64,000 nucleotides of DNA from Bacteroidales bacterium UBA1410 (GTDB lineage Bacteria > Bacteroidota > Bacteroidia > Bacteroidales > Dysgonomonadaceae): positions 13,793 through 77,792 of the forward strand of contig DBPW01000002.1 of the NCBI GenBank assembly GCA_002305015.1. Reading direction: 5' to 3'. The notes under the pieces are model-generated. The model had not been told where the DNA came from and searched no databases. It saw nothing but the letters and a program-made list of their open reading frames with translations. Of the stretch, positions 1 to 10,111 are shown in pieces (position 1 is the first letter of the stretch; each line of letters begins with the position of its first letter). Both the position numbers and the translations under genes were made by a program.

Positions 1-19
1 ATATTTGTATTTTAGGGTT

Positions 20-781
20 TTAATAAAATCGGCCATTTTTCAAGTCTTTTTTCTTCCAATAAAGTATAGCAAAGATACCAAAAATCATGCCTCCAAGATG
101 GGCAAAATGAGCTACGTTATCGCCCGAAAAATTGGAAATTCCAAAAAATAATTCAATGAATCCGTAACCCAATACAAACCATTTAGCTTTAATTGGGAAA
201 GGGAACGGGATGATAAATAGCTCGGCATTAGGGAACAATACGCCGAAAGCCAGCAAGATTCCAAAAACCGCTCCTGAGGCACCTATGGTAACCGTATTTA
301 GCAAAAGATTGAGATTGGCTTGTAATGGATCGATAAAATTCATATTTTGGTGCAGGAGGTTGGCTCCATGCATATATACCTCGGTAATTGCTTCCGGAGA
401 CATCCCGCTCTTTATAAAACGGATGCGCAAGAAGATCACCAGCATTTGGGTAAATGCTGCACCGATGCCGGTAATAAAATAATATCCCAGAAAACGCTTA
501 GACCCCCATATGTTTTCTAATGTCCGACCAAACATAAAAACAGCAAACATATTAGAAAACACATGCATGAAAGAATAAGGATCATGCATGAACATATAAG
601 TAATGGGTTGCCAAATACGGAAAGAGGGCGATTCGATGTAATGAAGGCCTAAATAATCGGACAGATCGATGCCCCTTTGCCGCAAGACAACCTGGGTCAA
701 CCACATGATAATATTTATAATGATAACATTTTTGGTAACGGGGGATGTGGATCCCATAAAGCCCGGATACGAATTATTCAT
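20..781 (-). CDS. Rhomboid family intramembrane serine protease
   Basis: A 253-residue polytopic membrane protein that should cleave transmembrane substrates within the inner membrane. The catalytic serine is S169 in GASG (residues 167-170) and the paired histidine is H228 in AHLGG (225-230). H73 and N77 (HVFSN) match the conserved HxxxN of transmembrane helix 2. At least six hydrophobic segments are visible, with a longer insert at about residues 120-155 between the second and third core helices. Length fits bacterial rhomboids of the GlpG type. The start is supported by a TAnnTTTG promoter 26 bases upstream. It is divergent from the HU gene. The substrate is unknown. Confidence 0.93.
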   Translation of the reverse strand: MNNSYPGFMGSTSPVTKNVIIINIIMWLTQVVLRQRGIDLSDYLGLHYIESPSFRIWQPITYMFMHDPYSFMHVFSNMFAVFMFGRTLENIWGSKRFLGYYFITGIGAAFTQMLVIFLRIRFIKSGMSPEAITEVYMHGANLLHQNMNFIDPLQANLNLLLNTVTIGASGAVFGILLAFGVLFPNAELFIIPFPFPIKAKWFVLGYGFIELFFGISNFSGDNVAHFAHLGGMIFGIFAILYWKKKDLKNGRFY

Positions 782-806
782 TCTCTAAATCTCTTGAGTT
801 GAAGTA

Positions 807-814
807 CAAAATTA
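807..814 (-). promoter_or_regulatory. Putative -7 element of the rhomboid gene
   Basis: CAAAATTA on the plus strand reads TAATTTTG on the minus strand, matching the Bacteroidetes -7 consensus TAnnTTTG, 26 bases before the start codon. Confidence 0.55.
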
Positions 815-896
815 CGGATAATTTTTGTTGGAATATGAATTTTCTCCTTCAATTGCTATTATTTTTACTAAAAACCGACATTTTTCACAATTTTTC

Positions 897-927
897 TTGA
901 TTATTATTGAATTATCTTTTATATTTG
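897..927 (+). promoter_or_regulatory. Promoter of the HU gene
   Basis: TTG at 897-899, a 20-base spacer, then TATATTTG at 920-927: both Bacteroidetes sigma-factor boxes at the expected distance. Transcription would begin at about 933, so upstream ATG-like codons before that point cannot be used. This supports the HU start at 988. Confidence 0.75.
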
Positions 928-987
928 GCGGCAAATAGGCTACAGGCCTTATCTTTATGTATGTTTAATTTTTTAAACGTTTTTCTC

Positions 988-1254
988 ATGAATAAATCGG
1001 AACTCATTGATGCTATTGCTCAAAAGTCGGGGCTTAGCAAGGTTGACTCAAAAAAAGCATTGGACGCTACGTTAGATGCTATTGGAAATGAACTCAAATC
1101 AGGTGGCAGAGTGGTATTGGTAGGCTTCGGCACTTTTTCTGTAGTAGAGAGAAGTGCCAGAAAAGGTATTAATCCGCGTACGAAGAAAGCAATTAATATT
1201 CCCGCTAAAAAAACGGTTAAGTTTAAGGCAGGTTCGGAATTATCGAAATTATAA
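988..1254 (+). CDS. HU family DNA-binding protein
   Basis: An 88-residue histone-like protein that bends and compacts DNA as a dimer. It begins MNKSELIDAIA, the normal HU start, and carries the DNA-binding arm with GFGTF followed by RxGxNPRT (RKGINPRTKKAI). The frame is open for 27 more codons upstream, but these lie over the promoter and do not resemble HU, so the start at 988 is chosen. An ATG at 961 is a less likely alternative. The length is typical. A hairpin terminator follows, so the gene is probably monocistronic. Confidence 0.96.
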   Translation: MNKSELIDAIAQKSGLSKVDSKKALDATLDAIGNELKSGGRVVLVGFGTFSVVERSARKGINPRTKKAINIPAKKTVKFKAGSELSKL

Positions 1255-1278
1255 TTGCTCTGATTTTAAGGTGATTGG

Positions 1279-1310
1279 GAGAGGGTGTCAGATAAACACT
1301 CTCTTTTTTT
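1279..1310 (+). terminator. Rho-independent terminator of the HU gene
   Basis: GAGAGGGTGT at 1279-1288 pairs with ACACTCTC at 1296-1303 (one G-T pair), with a short loop and then a run of seven T. Confidence 0.8.
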
Positions 1311-1450
1311 ATGCTTTAAAAAATGCTTGTAAAAATCCTCAATTGGGGTGTGAATGGTTGTTTGATACATAAAATTCCATATATTTAACAATTAGGTGCG
1401 TTCGATTTTAAGAAAGGATCAAGAGAAATAAATGATTTGCGAACTTTATT

Positions 1451-1458
1451 TATCTTTG
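1451..1458 (+). promoter_or_regulatory. Putative -7 element of rlmD
   Basis: TATCTTTG fits TAnnTTTG and lies 19 bases before the rlmD start codon. No good -33 box is seen at the expected spacing. Confidence 0.6.
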
Positions 1459-1477
1459 TGTATTAAAACAACAATTC

Positions 1478-2887
1478 ATGCCGAAGAGGAAAAAGCAACT
1501 CCCTTTGTTGGAATCTGTTACGATTACTGATGTGGCTTCCGAAGGTAAAGCTATTGCTAAAGTTGACGGAATGGCTGTTTTTGTTCCCTATGCTGTCCCG
1601 GGTGATGTGGTGGATATTCAATTGACTCGCAAAAAACATAACTATGCTGAAGGAAAGGTTGTCCGTTTTGTTTCGTACTCTCCGGATCGGGTAGTCCCTT
1701 TTTGTGAACATTTTGGAATATGTGGGGGGTGTAAATGGCAAATGCTGCCTTATGATCTCCAATTGAAGTACAAACAAAAACAGGTTGAGGATAATCTTAC
1801 GCGTATCGGGAAAGTAGAGCTGCCTGAGATTTCACCTATTTTGGGTGCACCCAAAACTACTTTCTATCGCAACAAACTGGAATTTACTTTTTCGAATAGG
1901 AGATGGTTGTCAGAAAAAGAGGTCGAAAGTGCAGAATTTTCCGGAAATCGGAACGCATTAGGATTTCATATTCCTCAAATGTTTGATAAAGTATTGGATA
2001 TTCAGTATTGTTGGTTACAAGATGACATTTCAAATCGGATAAGAAATGCTATTCGCCGGTTTTGTCTGCAAAACGATTACGCGTTTTTTGACCTTCGCGA
2101 TCAGAAAGGGTTGATGCGAAACCTAATTATTCGCACTACTTCCACCGGCGAGGTTATGTTGATAGTGGCTTTCTTTAAGGAGAACAAAGAAAAACGCGAA
2201 AAACTGCTGAATTTTATTTCCAATGAATTTCCTCAGATCACGTCATTGCTTTACGTGATTAATGAAAAAGCGAATGATACCATCACGGATCAGGAGATTA
2301 TTACGTGGAAGGGAAACGACTGTATATATGAAGAAATGGAAGGATTGAAATTTAAAATTGGTCCAAAATCCTTTTATCAAACCAACAGCGAACAAGCATA
2401 TAATCTGTATAAGATTGTGCGTGAATTTTCCCGGCTTTCCGGGGATGAATCGATTTATGATTTATATACGGGAACAGGGACCATTGCTAATTTTCTGGCT
2501 CGGGGAGCAAAGAAGGTTATCGGGATAGAATATGTACCCGAAGCTATTGAGGACGCCATCGAAAATTCGAGATTGAATCGCATTGACAACACGTTTTTCT
2601 TTGCCGGCGATATCAAGGATATTCTCACACCTGATTTTATAGCTGAACACGGGTTCCCCGATGTGGTTGTTGCCGATCCGCCACGCGCGGGGATGCATGC
2701 TCATGTTATCCGGACCCTTCTTTTTGCCCAACCTCGGCATATCGTATATGTAAGTTGTAACCCTGCTACACAAGCTCGTGATGTGAATTTACTCGACAGC
2801 AAGTATCGCGTAACCCGTGTTCAACCTGTAGATATGTTCCCGCATACTCATCATGTCGAGAATGTGGTTTTGTTGGAAAAACGATAA
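1478..2887 (+). CDS. rlmD: 23S rRNA (uracil-C5)-methyltransferase, RlmD/RumA type
   Basis: A 469-residue SAM-dependent enzyme of the RumA/TrmA family that methylates C5 of a uridine in 23S rRNA. Domain order: TRAM RNA-binding domain at about residues 10-68, a [4Fe-4S] ligand cluster C76, C82, C85 (fourth cysteine further on), and a Rossmann methyltransferase domain with the SAM motif DLYTGTGT near residue 328. The catalytic nucleophile is C427 in SCNPAT. Family knowledge places the target at U1939 by analogy to E. coli RlmD, but some one-copy relatives modify other positions or tRNA. It converges with the TraB gene with only 3 bases between the stop codons. Confidence 0.92.
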   Translation: MPKRKKQLPLLESVTITDVASEGKAIAKVDGMAVFVPYAVPGDVVDIQLTRKKHNYAEGKVVRFVSYSPDRVVPFCEHFGICGGCKWQMLPYDLQLKYKQKQVEDNLTRIGKVELPEISPILGAPKTTFYRNKLEFTFSNRRWLSEKEVESAEFSGNRNALGFHIPQMFDKVLDIQYCWLQDDISNRIRNAIRRFCLQNDYAFFDLRDQKGLMRNLIIRTTSTGEVMLIVAFFKENKEKREKLLNFISNEFPQITSLLYVINEKANDTITDQEIITWKGNDCIYEEMEGLKFKIGPKSFYQTNSEQAYNLYKIVREFSRLSGDESIYDLYTGTGTIANFLARGAKKVIGIEYVPEAIEDAIENSRLNRIDNTFFFAGDIKDILTPDFIAEHGFPDVVVADPPRAGMHAHVIRTLLFAQPRHIVYVSCNPATQARDVNLLDSKYRVTRVQPVDMFPHTHHVENVVLLEKR

Positions 2888-2890
2888 TTT

Positions 2891-3793
2891 TTATTTTACC
2901 GGCTCCACTTTATATCCCAATTTTCTCAACCCCTCAATCAGTCCGTCTTCCCCGGCCAGATGAGCGCAACCTACTGCTATAAATGACGGTTTTTCTTTCA
3001 TTAGCGCAGGTAATTTTTCCAGCCATTGTTGGTTACGTTTTTTATTCAAGATATCTTTTTCTTCCGGAGTTGCAGGACAAGGATCGTCAGGATTATCTTC
3101 CTCGTAAAGTTTCCTTATACTTTCTAAATCATACGCATAGTAGGCGGCTTGCAATTTATCCATTTGCTCTTTCAGGAGGTCGGGGTGTTTGACTACGCAC
3201 ATGAGTAATTCTGCTTGTCGAGTGAGCGACTGGGAATTAACTAGTATTTCTATTTGTTCGTCAACGGTTTCCAATCCTTTTACCGGCCGAAATCGTTTGC
3301 TCGCCTCTTCTTGAAAATATTCATCCATACTTTTTTCTCCCGAGAGGTTGGGATAATATTTTTTATAAAGTGTTACAGAGATGAGGTTGCTCAGCATGGA
3401 CGGTTTCAAGTGCCCCAATTGATCTAATCCGACCCCCAACCATTCATGTAATGCGCTGTCAAGCAAGACGATATCTTCCTTATGTAATAACGATTCATAC
3501 GTAATATCTTCCGGCAAGAGTGCCTCGCTCATCAGTTTCAGTTGCATTTGGCCCATTTCGGTTAAATCGATTTCCCCAATGGTTTGTTCGGTAGATTCAA
3601 CGGCTTCTTTTATTCCCTCAATAATATCAAGAAAAGAGATGGGGATAAGGTGATGAGTCCCAAAAAGGTAAGAAGGGTTTTCCAGTCCGTTGCCCGAGAC
3701 TTTCCAGAGCAACGAACCGGAATCTTTGCTTGAAGCATTGTTGCATGACAATATAATCAGCCCTACAAATACAATGCCTATGGTTTTTTTCAT
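2891..3793 (-). CDS. TraB/GumN family lipoprotein
   Basis: A 300-residue TraB/GumN (PF01963) protein. Family hallmarks seen: GTHH near the N-terminus (FGTHHLI), a conserved Glu in GEIDL, and GCAHLAGEDG near the C-terminus. These His/Glu residues are proposed metal ligands in relatives of the Tiki/TraB clan, some of which are metalloproteases. The activity in bacteria is not settled. Starting at MKKTIG gives a lipoprotein signal with lipobox LILSC, so it is probably anchored in the envelope. Nine upstream codons are open but would bury the signal peptide. It lies 32 bases after the ferritin gene and may be co-transcribed with it. Confidence 0.85.
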   Translation of the reverse strand: MKKTIGIVFVGLIILSCNNASSKDSGSLLWKVSGNGLENPSYLFGTHHLIPISFLDIIEGIKEAVESTEQTIGEIDLTEMGQMQLKLMSEALLPEDITYESLLHKEDIVLLDSALHEWLGVGLDQLGHLKPSMLSNLISVTLYKKYYPNLSGEKSMDEYFQEEASKRFRPVKGLETVDEQIEILVNSQSLTRQAELLMCVVKHPDLLKEQMDKLQAAYYAYDLESIRKLYEEDNPDDPCPATPEEKDILNKKRNQQWLEKLPALMKEKPSFIAVGCAHLAGEDGLIEGLRKLGYKVEPVK

Positions 3794-3825
3794 TCTCATG
3801 AGAATTTCGGGCATGATCAACCCAT

Positions 3826-4338
3826 TTATTTAGCGTCTGAGAGAGGGACATATGTGCGCCTACCGAGTTCTTTATCCATCATGTAGATACCCATTCCGTT
3901 GTCCCCAATCAATTTGAGGGCATCAATGATGTTTTGTGCCGTTTCTTCTTCTTCTACTTGTTCATTTACAAACCACTGCAGCATATTTTCGGTGGCAAAA
4001 TCTTTTTCTTCGCGAGCCATTGCCGCAATTTCATGAATGCGTGTCGTGACTACTTTTTCGTGTTCCAACGTGTCAAGAAAAGCAGCCAGTAACGATTCCC
4101 ATTTGGTCGATACTTTATCGATAGGAGCCAATTCCACTCTTCCTCCTTGCGAGATTACGTAATTTATGATTCTTAAGGCATGATCTTGCTCTTCTTTAAA
4201 TTGGACTTTAAACCAGTTTGCTACACCATTCAGTCCTTCTGAAGCAAAGTGGGTTGACATGGACAAATAAAGATATGCCGACCAAAATTCGGCGTTAATC
4301 TGTTTGTTTAATGCAGTTTCTAAATGATTACTCAGCAT
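3826..4338 (-). CDS. ftnA: Non-haem ferritin
   Basis: A 170-residue bacterial ferritin for iron storage. It oxidises Fe(II) at a diiron site and mineralises iron inside a 24-mer. Ferroxidase ligands are visible as the Glu in INAEFWSAYLYL, the ExxH of KEEQDHAL and the acidic run in EQVEEEETAQ. The start at MLSNHLETALN is the standard ferritin beginning. Twelve more codons upstream are open but do not fit the family. With peroxiredoxin and rubrerythrin elsewhere in this window it belongs to the oxidative-stress equipment of an anaerobe. Confidence 0.95.
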   Translation of the reverse strand: MLSNHLETALNKQINAEFWSAYLYLSMSTHFASEGLNGVANWFKVQFKEEQDHALRIINYVISQGGRVELAPIDKVSTKWESLLAAFLDTLEHEKVVTTRIHEIAAMAREEKDFATENMLQWFVNEQVEEEETAQNIIDALKLIGDNGMGIYMMDKELGRRTYVPLSDAK

Positions 4339-4548
4339 AATCGACGTGTTTTTTAAAATGATTTGATTATTCAACTATACCTGTAATAACATACAGATAC
4401 GAAAAATGTTTGCATGTTTTTTGAAAAGCGTTTTATATAAGAGAAAAAACGATCGTTTGTAAAAGAATTGTACTGTTCTTTTGGCTGATGATGAGTACTC
4501 TTAATCCATAAATTAAAAATAATTGAAGGCGGAATATGAATTTATTAT

Positions 4549-4556
4549 TATCTTTG
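4549..4556 (+). promoter_or_regulatory. Putative -7 element of spt
   Basis: TATCTTTG fits TAnnTTTG. A TTG lies at 4523-4525, a 23-base spacer, slightly long. It is in the 280-base divergent gap between ferritin and spt, where I see nothing else. Confidence 0.6.
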
Positions 4557-4618
4557 CATGCTGCTTTTCAATGGAAATTCTATCCGTGCATGACAGATAA
4601 TTTTTTGGGATAGATAAA

Positions 4619-5839
4619 ATGGGAAAAACATCTAATAATTATCGAATGAATCTGTTAAGAGAAAAAATGATGAAATACGATGCCCCGCAGAAATACAAAG
4701 CGGAAGGCATTTATCCCTATTTTCGGGTTATCGAAAGTGATCAGGATACTGAAGTTATCATAAACGGCAAAAAGGTCCTCATGTTTGGATCGAATGCTTA
4801 TCTGGGATTGACCAATCATCCAAAAGTTAAGGAAGCAGCTATAGAAGCCACAAAAAAATACGGAACAGGAATGGCGGGTTCCCGTTTTTTGAATGGCACA
4901 CTGGATATCCACGTGGAATTAGAGAAAAAACTTGCTGATTTTGTTCATAAGGAAGATGCGCTTGTGTTTTCAACGGGGTTTACTGTAAATGAGGGTGTTA
5001 TTTCATGTATTACCGGCCGCGACGATTATATTTTGTGGGATGAAAGGGATCATGCTTCCATTATTGAAGGCGAAAGAGTCTCTTTTTCTACTAAATACAA
5101 ATTTCGTCATAATGATATGATATCGCTCGAAAAGCAACTGAAACGTTGTGACCCCACAAAGGTGAAATTAATTGTGGTGGATGGAGTATTTAGTATGGAA
5201 GGCGATTTGGCTAATATACCCGAAATCGTAAGGCTGGCAAAAAAATACAATGCCAACATCATGGTGGATGAGGCTCATGGAATTGGCGTATTGGGAGCCA
5301 ATTATAGCGGGAAAGGAGTGTGTGATCATTTTGGTTTACTTGACGAGGTGGATCTGATAATGGGAACATTCAGTAAATCGCTGGCATCTATCGGAGGATT
5401 TGTTGCGGGGGAATATCCGGTAATTAATTATCTGAGACACAATGCCCGTCCTTATATTTTTAGTGCAAGTATCACACCCGCGGCTACTGCTGCCGCATCG
5501 GCTGCTTTAGATATTTTGAAGTCTGAGCCCGATCGGATAAAGCGTTTATGGGATTTAACCCATTATACGCTTGATCAGTTCAAAGAAAGAGGCTTTGAAG
5601 TTGGACCTACCGCCAGTCCTATTATCCCTTTATATATTAGGGATGACAAAAAAACATTCACCATTACAAAAATGCTTTTCGAGGAGGGCATTTTTGTGAA
5701 TCCGGTAGTGCCCCCTGCTGTTTCTTCCAATGATACTTTGATTCGCTTTTCGCTCATGGCCACTCATACTTTTGAACAGATTGATTATGCAGTGGAACGT
5801 ATTGAGAAAATATTTAAGGAAATGGAGGTCTTGAAATAG
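4619..5839 (+). CDS. spt: Serine palmitoyltransferase (alpha-oxoamine synthase)
   Basis: A 406-residue PLP enzyme of the alpha-oxoamine synthase family. It shares the distinctive wording of Bacteroides serine palmitoyltransferases (MFGSNAYLGLT, GSRFLNGTLD, DERDHASI). The reaction condenses L-serine with an acyl-CoA to 3-ketosphinganine, the first step to membrane sphingolipids. The PLP lysine is K253 in GTFSKSLAS, and D217 and H220 in VDEAHG contact the cofactor. BioF and KBL are the closest alternatives, but the Bacteroides-SPT N-terminal block (DAPQKYKAEGIYPYFR) argues for SPT. It appears monocistronic, ending in a hairpin shared with the convergent peroxiredoxin gene. Confidence 0.9.
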   Translation: MGKTSNNYRMNLLREKMMKYDAPQKYKAEGIYPYFRVIESDQDTEVIINGKKVLMFGSNAYLGLTNHPKVKEAAIEATKKYGTGMAGSRFLNGTLDIHVELEKKLADFVHKEDALVFSTGFTVNEGVISCITGRDDYILWDERDHASIIEGERVSFSTKYKFRHNDMISLEKQLKRCDPTKVKLIVVDGVFSMEGDLANIPEIVRLAKKYNANIMVDEAHGIGVLGANYSGKGVCDHFGLLDEVDLIMGTFSKSLASIGGFVAGEYPVINYLRHNARPYIFSASITPAATAAASAALDILKSEPDRIKRLWDLTHYTLDQFKERGFEVGPTASPIIPLYIRDDKKTFTITKMLFEEGIFVNPVVPPAVSSNDTLIRFSLMATHTFEQIDYAVERIEKIFKEMEVLK

Positions 5840-5884
5840 AAGAACCTGTTTGTTCTGAATTTTTTCGAAAGAGTTAGATAATGA

Positions 5885-5911
5885 AAAAAGCCTGTTTTTG
5901 AGCAGGCTTTT
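5885..5911. terminator. Bidirectional terminator between spt and peroxiredoxin
   Basis: AAAAGCCTG at 5886-5894 pairs perfectly with CAGGCTTTT at 5903-5911 around an 8-base loop. The A and T flanks let it act on both strands. Confidence 0.85.
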
Positions 5912-5953
5912 AAATTGAGGTTTTGGTTAAAAATAGCATAGATAGAGAATTGT

Positions 5954-6601
5954 TTACTTTCCTTTTTTCTCTTTTTCCGAAAGATAACTGGCAATACCTT
6001 CATGGGTGGGCGTTAGTCCTTTTTCACCTTTATGCCAGTTGGCAGGGCATACTTCGCCATATTTTTCGGTAAACTGAAGCGCGTCAATCATGCGAAGTAC
6101 TTCGTCCACACTCCGCCCTAGTGGCATATCGTTCACTATCTGATGGCGAACAATCCCCTCCTTGTCAATCAGGAACAATCCGCGATAGGCTTCAGGAGAG
6201 CCTTTGAAAACCGGATTTCCGAATTCATCCGCTTCATATTTCCCTGCAAGTACATCGTACTGCATCGAGATGGTTAACGCATGATCGGCTACCAAAGGAT
6301 AGGTTACCCCTTTTATTCCCCCTTCATTTTGCGGTGTTTGTAGCCATTTCCAGTGAGTGGTGGCAGAATCGGTTGAAGCACCTACTACAACGGTGTTTCT
6401 TTTTTCAAATTCGGCTATTTTGTCCTGAAATGCGATGATTTCTGTAGGACATACAAAAGTGAAATCGGCAGGATAGAAAAAGAAAACTACATATTTTTTA
6501 CCCACATACTGATTGAGAGAAAAATTTTCCTCTATTTCCGAGCCATTTATAACTGCCGGAGCCCAAAATACGGGGGCTTTTTTACCAACTAATACTGACA
6601 T
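5954..6601 (-). CDS. 2-Cys peroxiredoxin (AhpC/TSA family)
   Basis: A 215-residue thiol peroxidase that reduces H2O2 and organic peroxides. The peroxidatic cysteine is C51 in DFTFVCPTE and the resolving cysteine is C185 in EVCPANW. The start MSVLVGKKAP is the normal family start. Fourteen further open codons upstream run towards the promoter and are not part of the protein. No AhpF-type reductase is adjacent, so the reductant (thioredoxin or AhpF elsewhere) is not shown. It is divergent from guaB. Confidence 0.95.
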   Translation of the reverse strand: MSVLVGKKAPVFWAPAVINGSEIEENFSLNQYVGKKYVVFFFYPADFTFVCPTEIIAFQDKIAEFEKRNTVVVGASTDSATTHWKWLQTPQNEGGIKGVTYPLVADHALTISMQYDVLAGKYEADEFGNPVFKGSPEAYRGLFLIDKEGIVRHQIVNDMPLGRSVDEVLRMIDALQFTEKYGEVCPANWHKGEKGLTPTHEGIASYLSEKEKKGK

Positions 6602-6640
6602 AATTCTTGATTTTTTTATTTGTAATTCATTTTTGACACT

Positions 6641-6648
6641 CAAAAGTA
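6641..6648 (-). promoter_or_regulatory. Putative -7 element of the peroxiredoxin gene
   Basis: CAAAAGTA on the plus strand reads TACTTTTG on the minus strand, about 40 bases before the start at 6601. Confidence 0.55.
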
Positions 6649-6784
6649 GGGTTTTTCCGAATAATAAAAAAATTTATAACTAACTATCCTATATCGAAAA
6701 TATCTATTAACTTTATAGCCAATTGAATTTCGCTTAGAAATAAAAATTAACGGCCTAAATGATGCCTATTTCCATAAAAACAAT

Positions 6785-6792
6785 TACTTTTG
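6785..6792 (+). promoter_or_regulatory. Putative -7 element of guaB
   Basis: TACTTTTG fits TAnnTTTG and lies 30 bases before the guaB start. The rest of the 220-base divergent gap is AT-rich with no other signal recognised. Confidence 0.6.
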
Positions 6793-6807
6793 CATGCAAT
6801 AAATTAA

Positions 6808-8301
<1,494 letters not shown>

Positions 8302-8323
8302 TACGCTATTTACTAGAAAGAGT

Positions 8324-8362
8324 AAGGGAAATATGGCTAAAGTTAGGGTATTTCCCTTTTTT
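8324..8362 (+). terminator. Rho-independent terminator of guaB
   Basis: AAGGGAAATA at 8324-8333 pairs with TATTTCCCTT at 8349-8358, followed by T residues. Confidence 0.85.
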
Positions 8363-8441
8363 GTTGACCTGTATTGTATCTATTTCATATAGCTATATTT
8401 TTGTGGTAACCTGATTATAGCCGGTTTGCTTTTTTATTGAA

Positions 8442-8471
8442 TTTGATTGATGAAGTTTTTTTATAACTTTG
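8442..8471 (+). promoter_or_regulatory. Promoter of the DUF3078 gene
   Basis: TTTG at 8442-8445, an 18-base spacer, then TAACTTTG at 8464-8471: a well-formed Bacteroidetes promoter 40 bases before the start codon. Confidence 0.65.
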
Positions 8472-8511
8472 TGCGGTGTAAATAGACATTGTTGTCGAAA
8501 ATTACCTTGAA

Positions 8512-10107
8512 ATGAAGTTTACATTCACGTTTTTCATCGCTTGTATATATTCTTTTTCTCTGATAGGTTCCGAATGGTATAATGGGAATCGAGATGCCGG
8601 TGAAGTTGGCGTTTTGGATAGCCTGGACATTTTCAATACGATCACCGATATAGAAAAACAGATGAGAGGAACCGTGGAAAGTCAGGAACAAACCTCGGTT
8701 ACTCCTATTTCTGTTCATTTGCGTGATAGTGTTCAGTTACGGGAAAGGGAAGTCTCGAAGGGAAATGCCGGTTTTAGCGATGCAACCGTTCGTCGTACGG
8801 ATAGTAATCGGCTTAATTCAGCAAAAAAACAAAGGACCAATTATCTGGATTCGTTGTATGTGCGTAAAAAGAACGGGACGTTGGAGCTTCCGGACAGTTT
8901 ATTTAGAAGTCCCGATTTGGGAGGGCTGACTTTTAAGGACACGATGATTATTAATCCCTTGTTTTTGCCTGTTGTTTTTACGGGTAAAATACTTCCCGAT
9001 GATCTTTCTTTTTATCCTCTCAAAGAAGAGGATCCTTATAAGGGAATACTGATATCCCCTGAAAATACGTTTGCACCGATGTTGGAGAAAATGGCGTTTA
9101 TTGATGAAGTTCGCAGACAATATTGGCGGCAATATCCCGATAGGGTAAAGATATCGGTGTACCATTTCGATACGATACCTCGTATTGATACTCAAAAAGA
9201 TGTTATTGAAAAATTTAATCCGTTTAAAGAACTTATCAAAGCGGAAAGGACTGCTCCTTTGGAGGCGCCGGCGGTAAAAACAGTGGAAATTGGACGTAAG
9301 TACTGGATACTTTTTGGTGAGCATTCGTTGCAATTTTCTCAAAACTATTTTTCAGCCAATTGGCACAAAGGAGGTACAAGCAACCTGAACTTCAATAATT
9401 ATCATATGATTCAGGCAAATTATCAAAAGAATAATATTCGGTTCAACAATATGTTGGAATGGCGGTTTTCGATATACAATTCTCCCGAAGATACCATTCG
9501 TAATTATCGGATAGGAGAGGATTTGATTCGGTATTACGGTAATTTAGGTATCGATGCTTTTATTAAAAAGTGGTCCTATTCGATGAATACCGAAATTAAA
9601 TCGCAATTGTTTAATAACTATCCTCCCAATACCACTACATTGAGATCGGCACTTCTCTCTCCTTTATATGTGAATGTCGGAATAGGAATGCGGTATGGAT
9701 TGGATAAAAAATCAAAAGAGATAAGGTATAGAAGATTGCGCCTGACGCTGGATCTTTCTCCTCTTTCAGTTAACTACCGGTATGTGGCAAATAGTAAGGT
9801 GGATGTTGGGAGGTATGGGATTCCTGAAGGGAAAAAGTCGATGTTGGATTTGGGATCTACCATCACATCCATCATGACGTATGATATAACGCGGTATATT
9901 TCTTGGAATTCGCGTTTTAAATATTTCACCGCCTATGACAATGTGGAAGCCGAATTTGAAAATACCCTGAATATGATGCTGAGTCAATATTTCTCAACGC
10001 GATTGTATTTGAATGTTCGGTATGACGATACCGTTGATCCGGATCCTACTTTTAAATATTTCCAAATTAACGAAGTTGTGAGTTTCGGATTGAATTACAA
10101 ATGGTGA
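8512..10107 (+). CDS. DUF3078 domain outer-membrane protein
   Basis: A 531-residue protein of unknown function with a signal peptide at residues 1-20 (MKFTFTFFIACIYSFSLIGS). Residues of about 20-235 form a low-complexity, charged periplasmic region. The C-terminal 270 residues match the DUF3078 pattern of Bacteroidetes, with NWHKGGTSNLNFNNY near residue 283, alternating aromatic beta-strands (FNNMLEWRFS, MISWNSRFKYF-like runs) and a C-terminal FGLNYKW that suits insertion by BAM. I infer an outer-membrane beta-barrel. It converges with fmt with a 4-base gap and no obvious terminator. Confidence 0.82.
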   Translation: MKFTFTFFIACIYSFSLIGSEWYNGNRDAGEVGVLDSLDIFNTITDIEKQMRGTVESQEQTSVTPISVHLRDSVQLREREVSKGNAGFSDATVRRTDSNRLNSAKKQRTNYLDSLYVRKKNGTLELPDSLFRSPDLGGLTFKDTMIINPLFLPVVFTGKILPDDLSFYPLKEEDPYKGILISPENTFAPMLEKMAFIDEVRRQYWRQYPDRVKISVYHFDTIPRIDTQKDVIEKFNPFKELIKAERTAPLEAPAVKTVEIGRKYWILFGEHSLQFSQNYFSANWHKGGTSNLNFNNYHMIQANYQKNNIRFNNMLEWRFSIYNSPEDTIRNYRIGEDLIRYYGNLGIDAFIKKWSYSMNTEIKSQLFNNYPPNTTTLRSALLSPLYVNVGIGMRYGLDKKSKEIRYRRLRLTLDLSPLSVNYRYVANSKVDVGRYGIPEGKKSMLDLGSTITSIMTYDITRYISWNSRFKYFTAYDNVEAEFENTLNMMLSQYFSTRLYLNVRYDDTVDPDPTFKYFQINEVVSFGLNYKW

Positions 10108-10111
10108 AGAA

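Noticed and set aside
907..987. 27-codon N-terminal extension of HU
   Set aside because: The extension covers the TATATTTG promoter and the predicted transcription start, and HU proteins start at MNKxELI.
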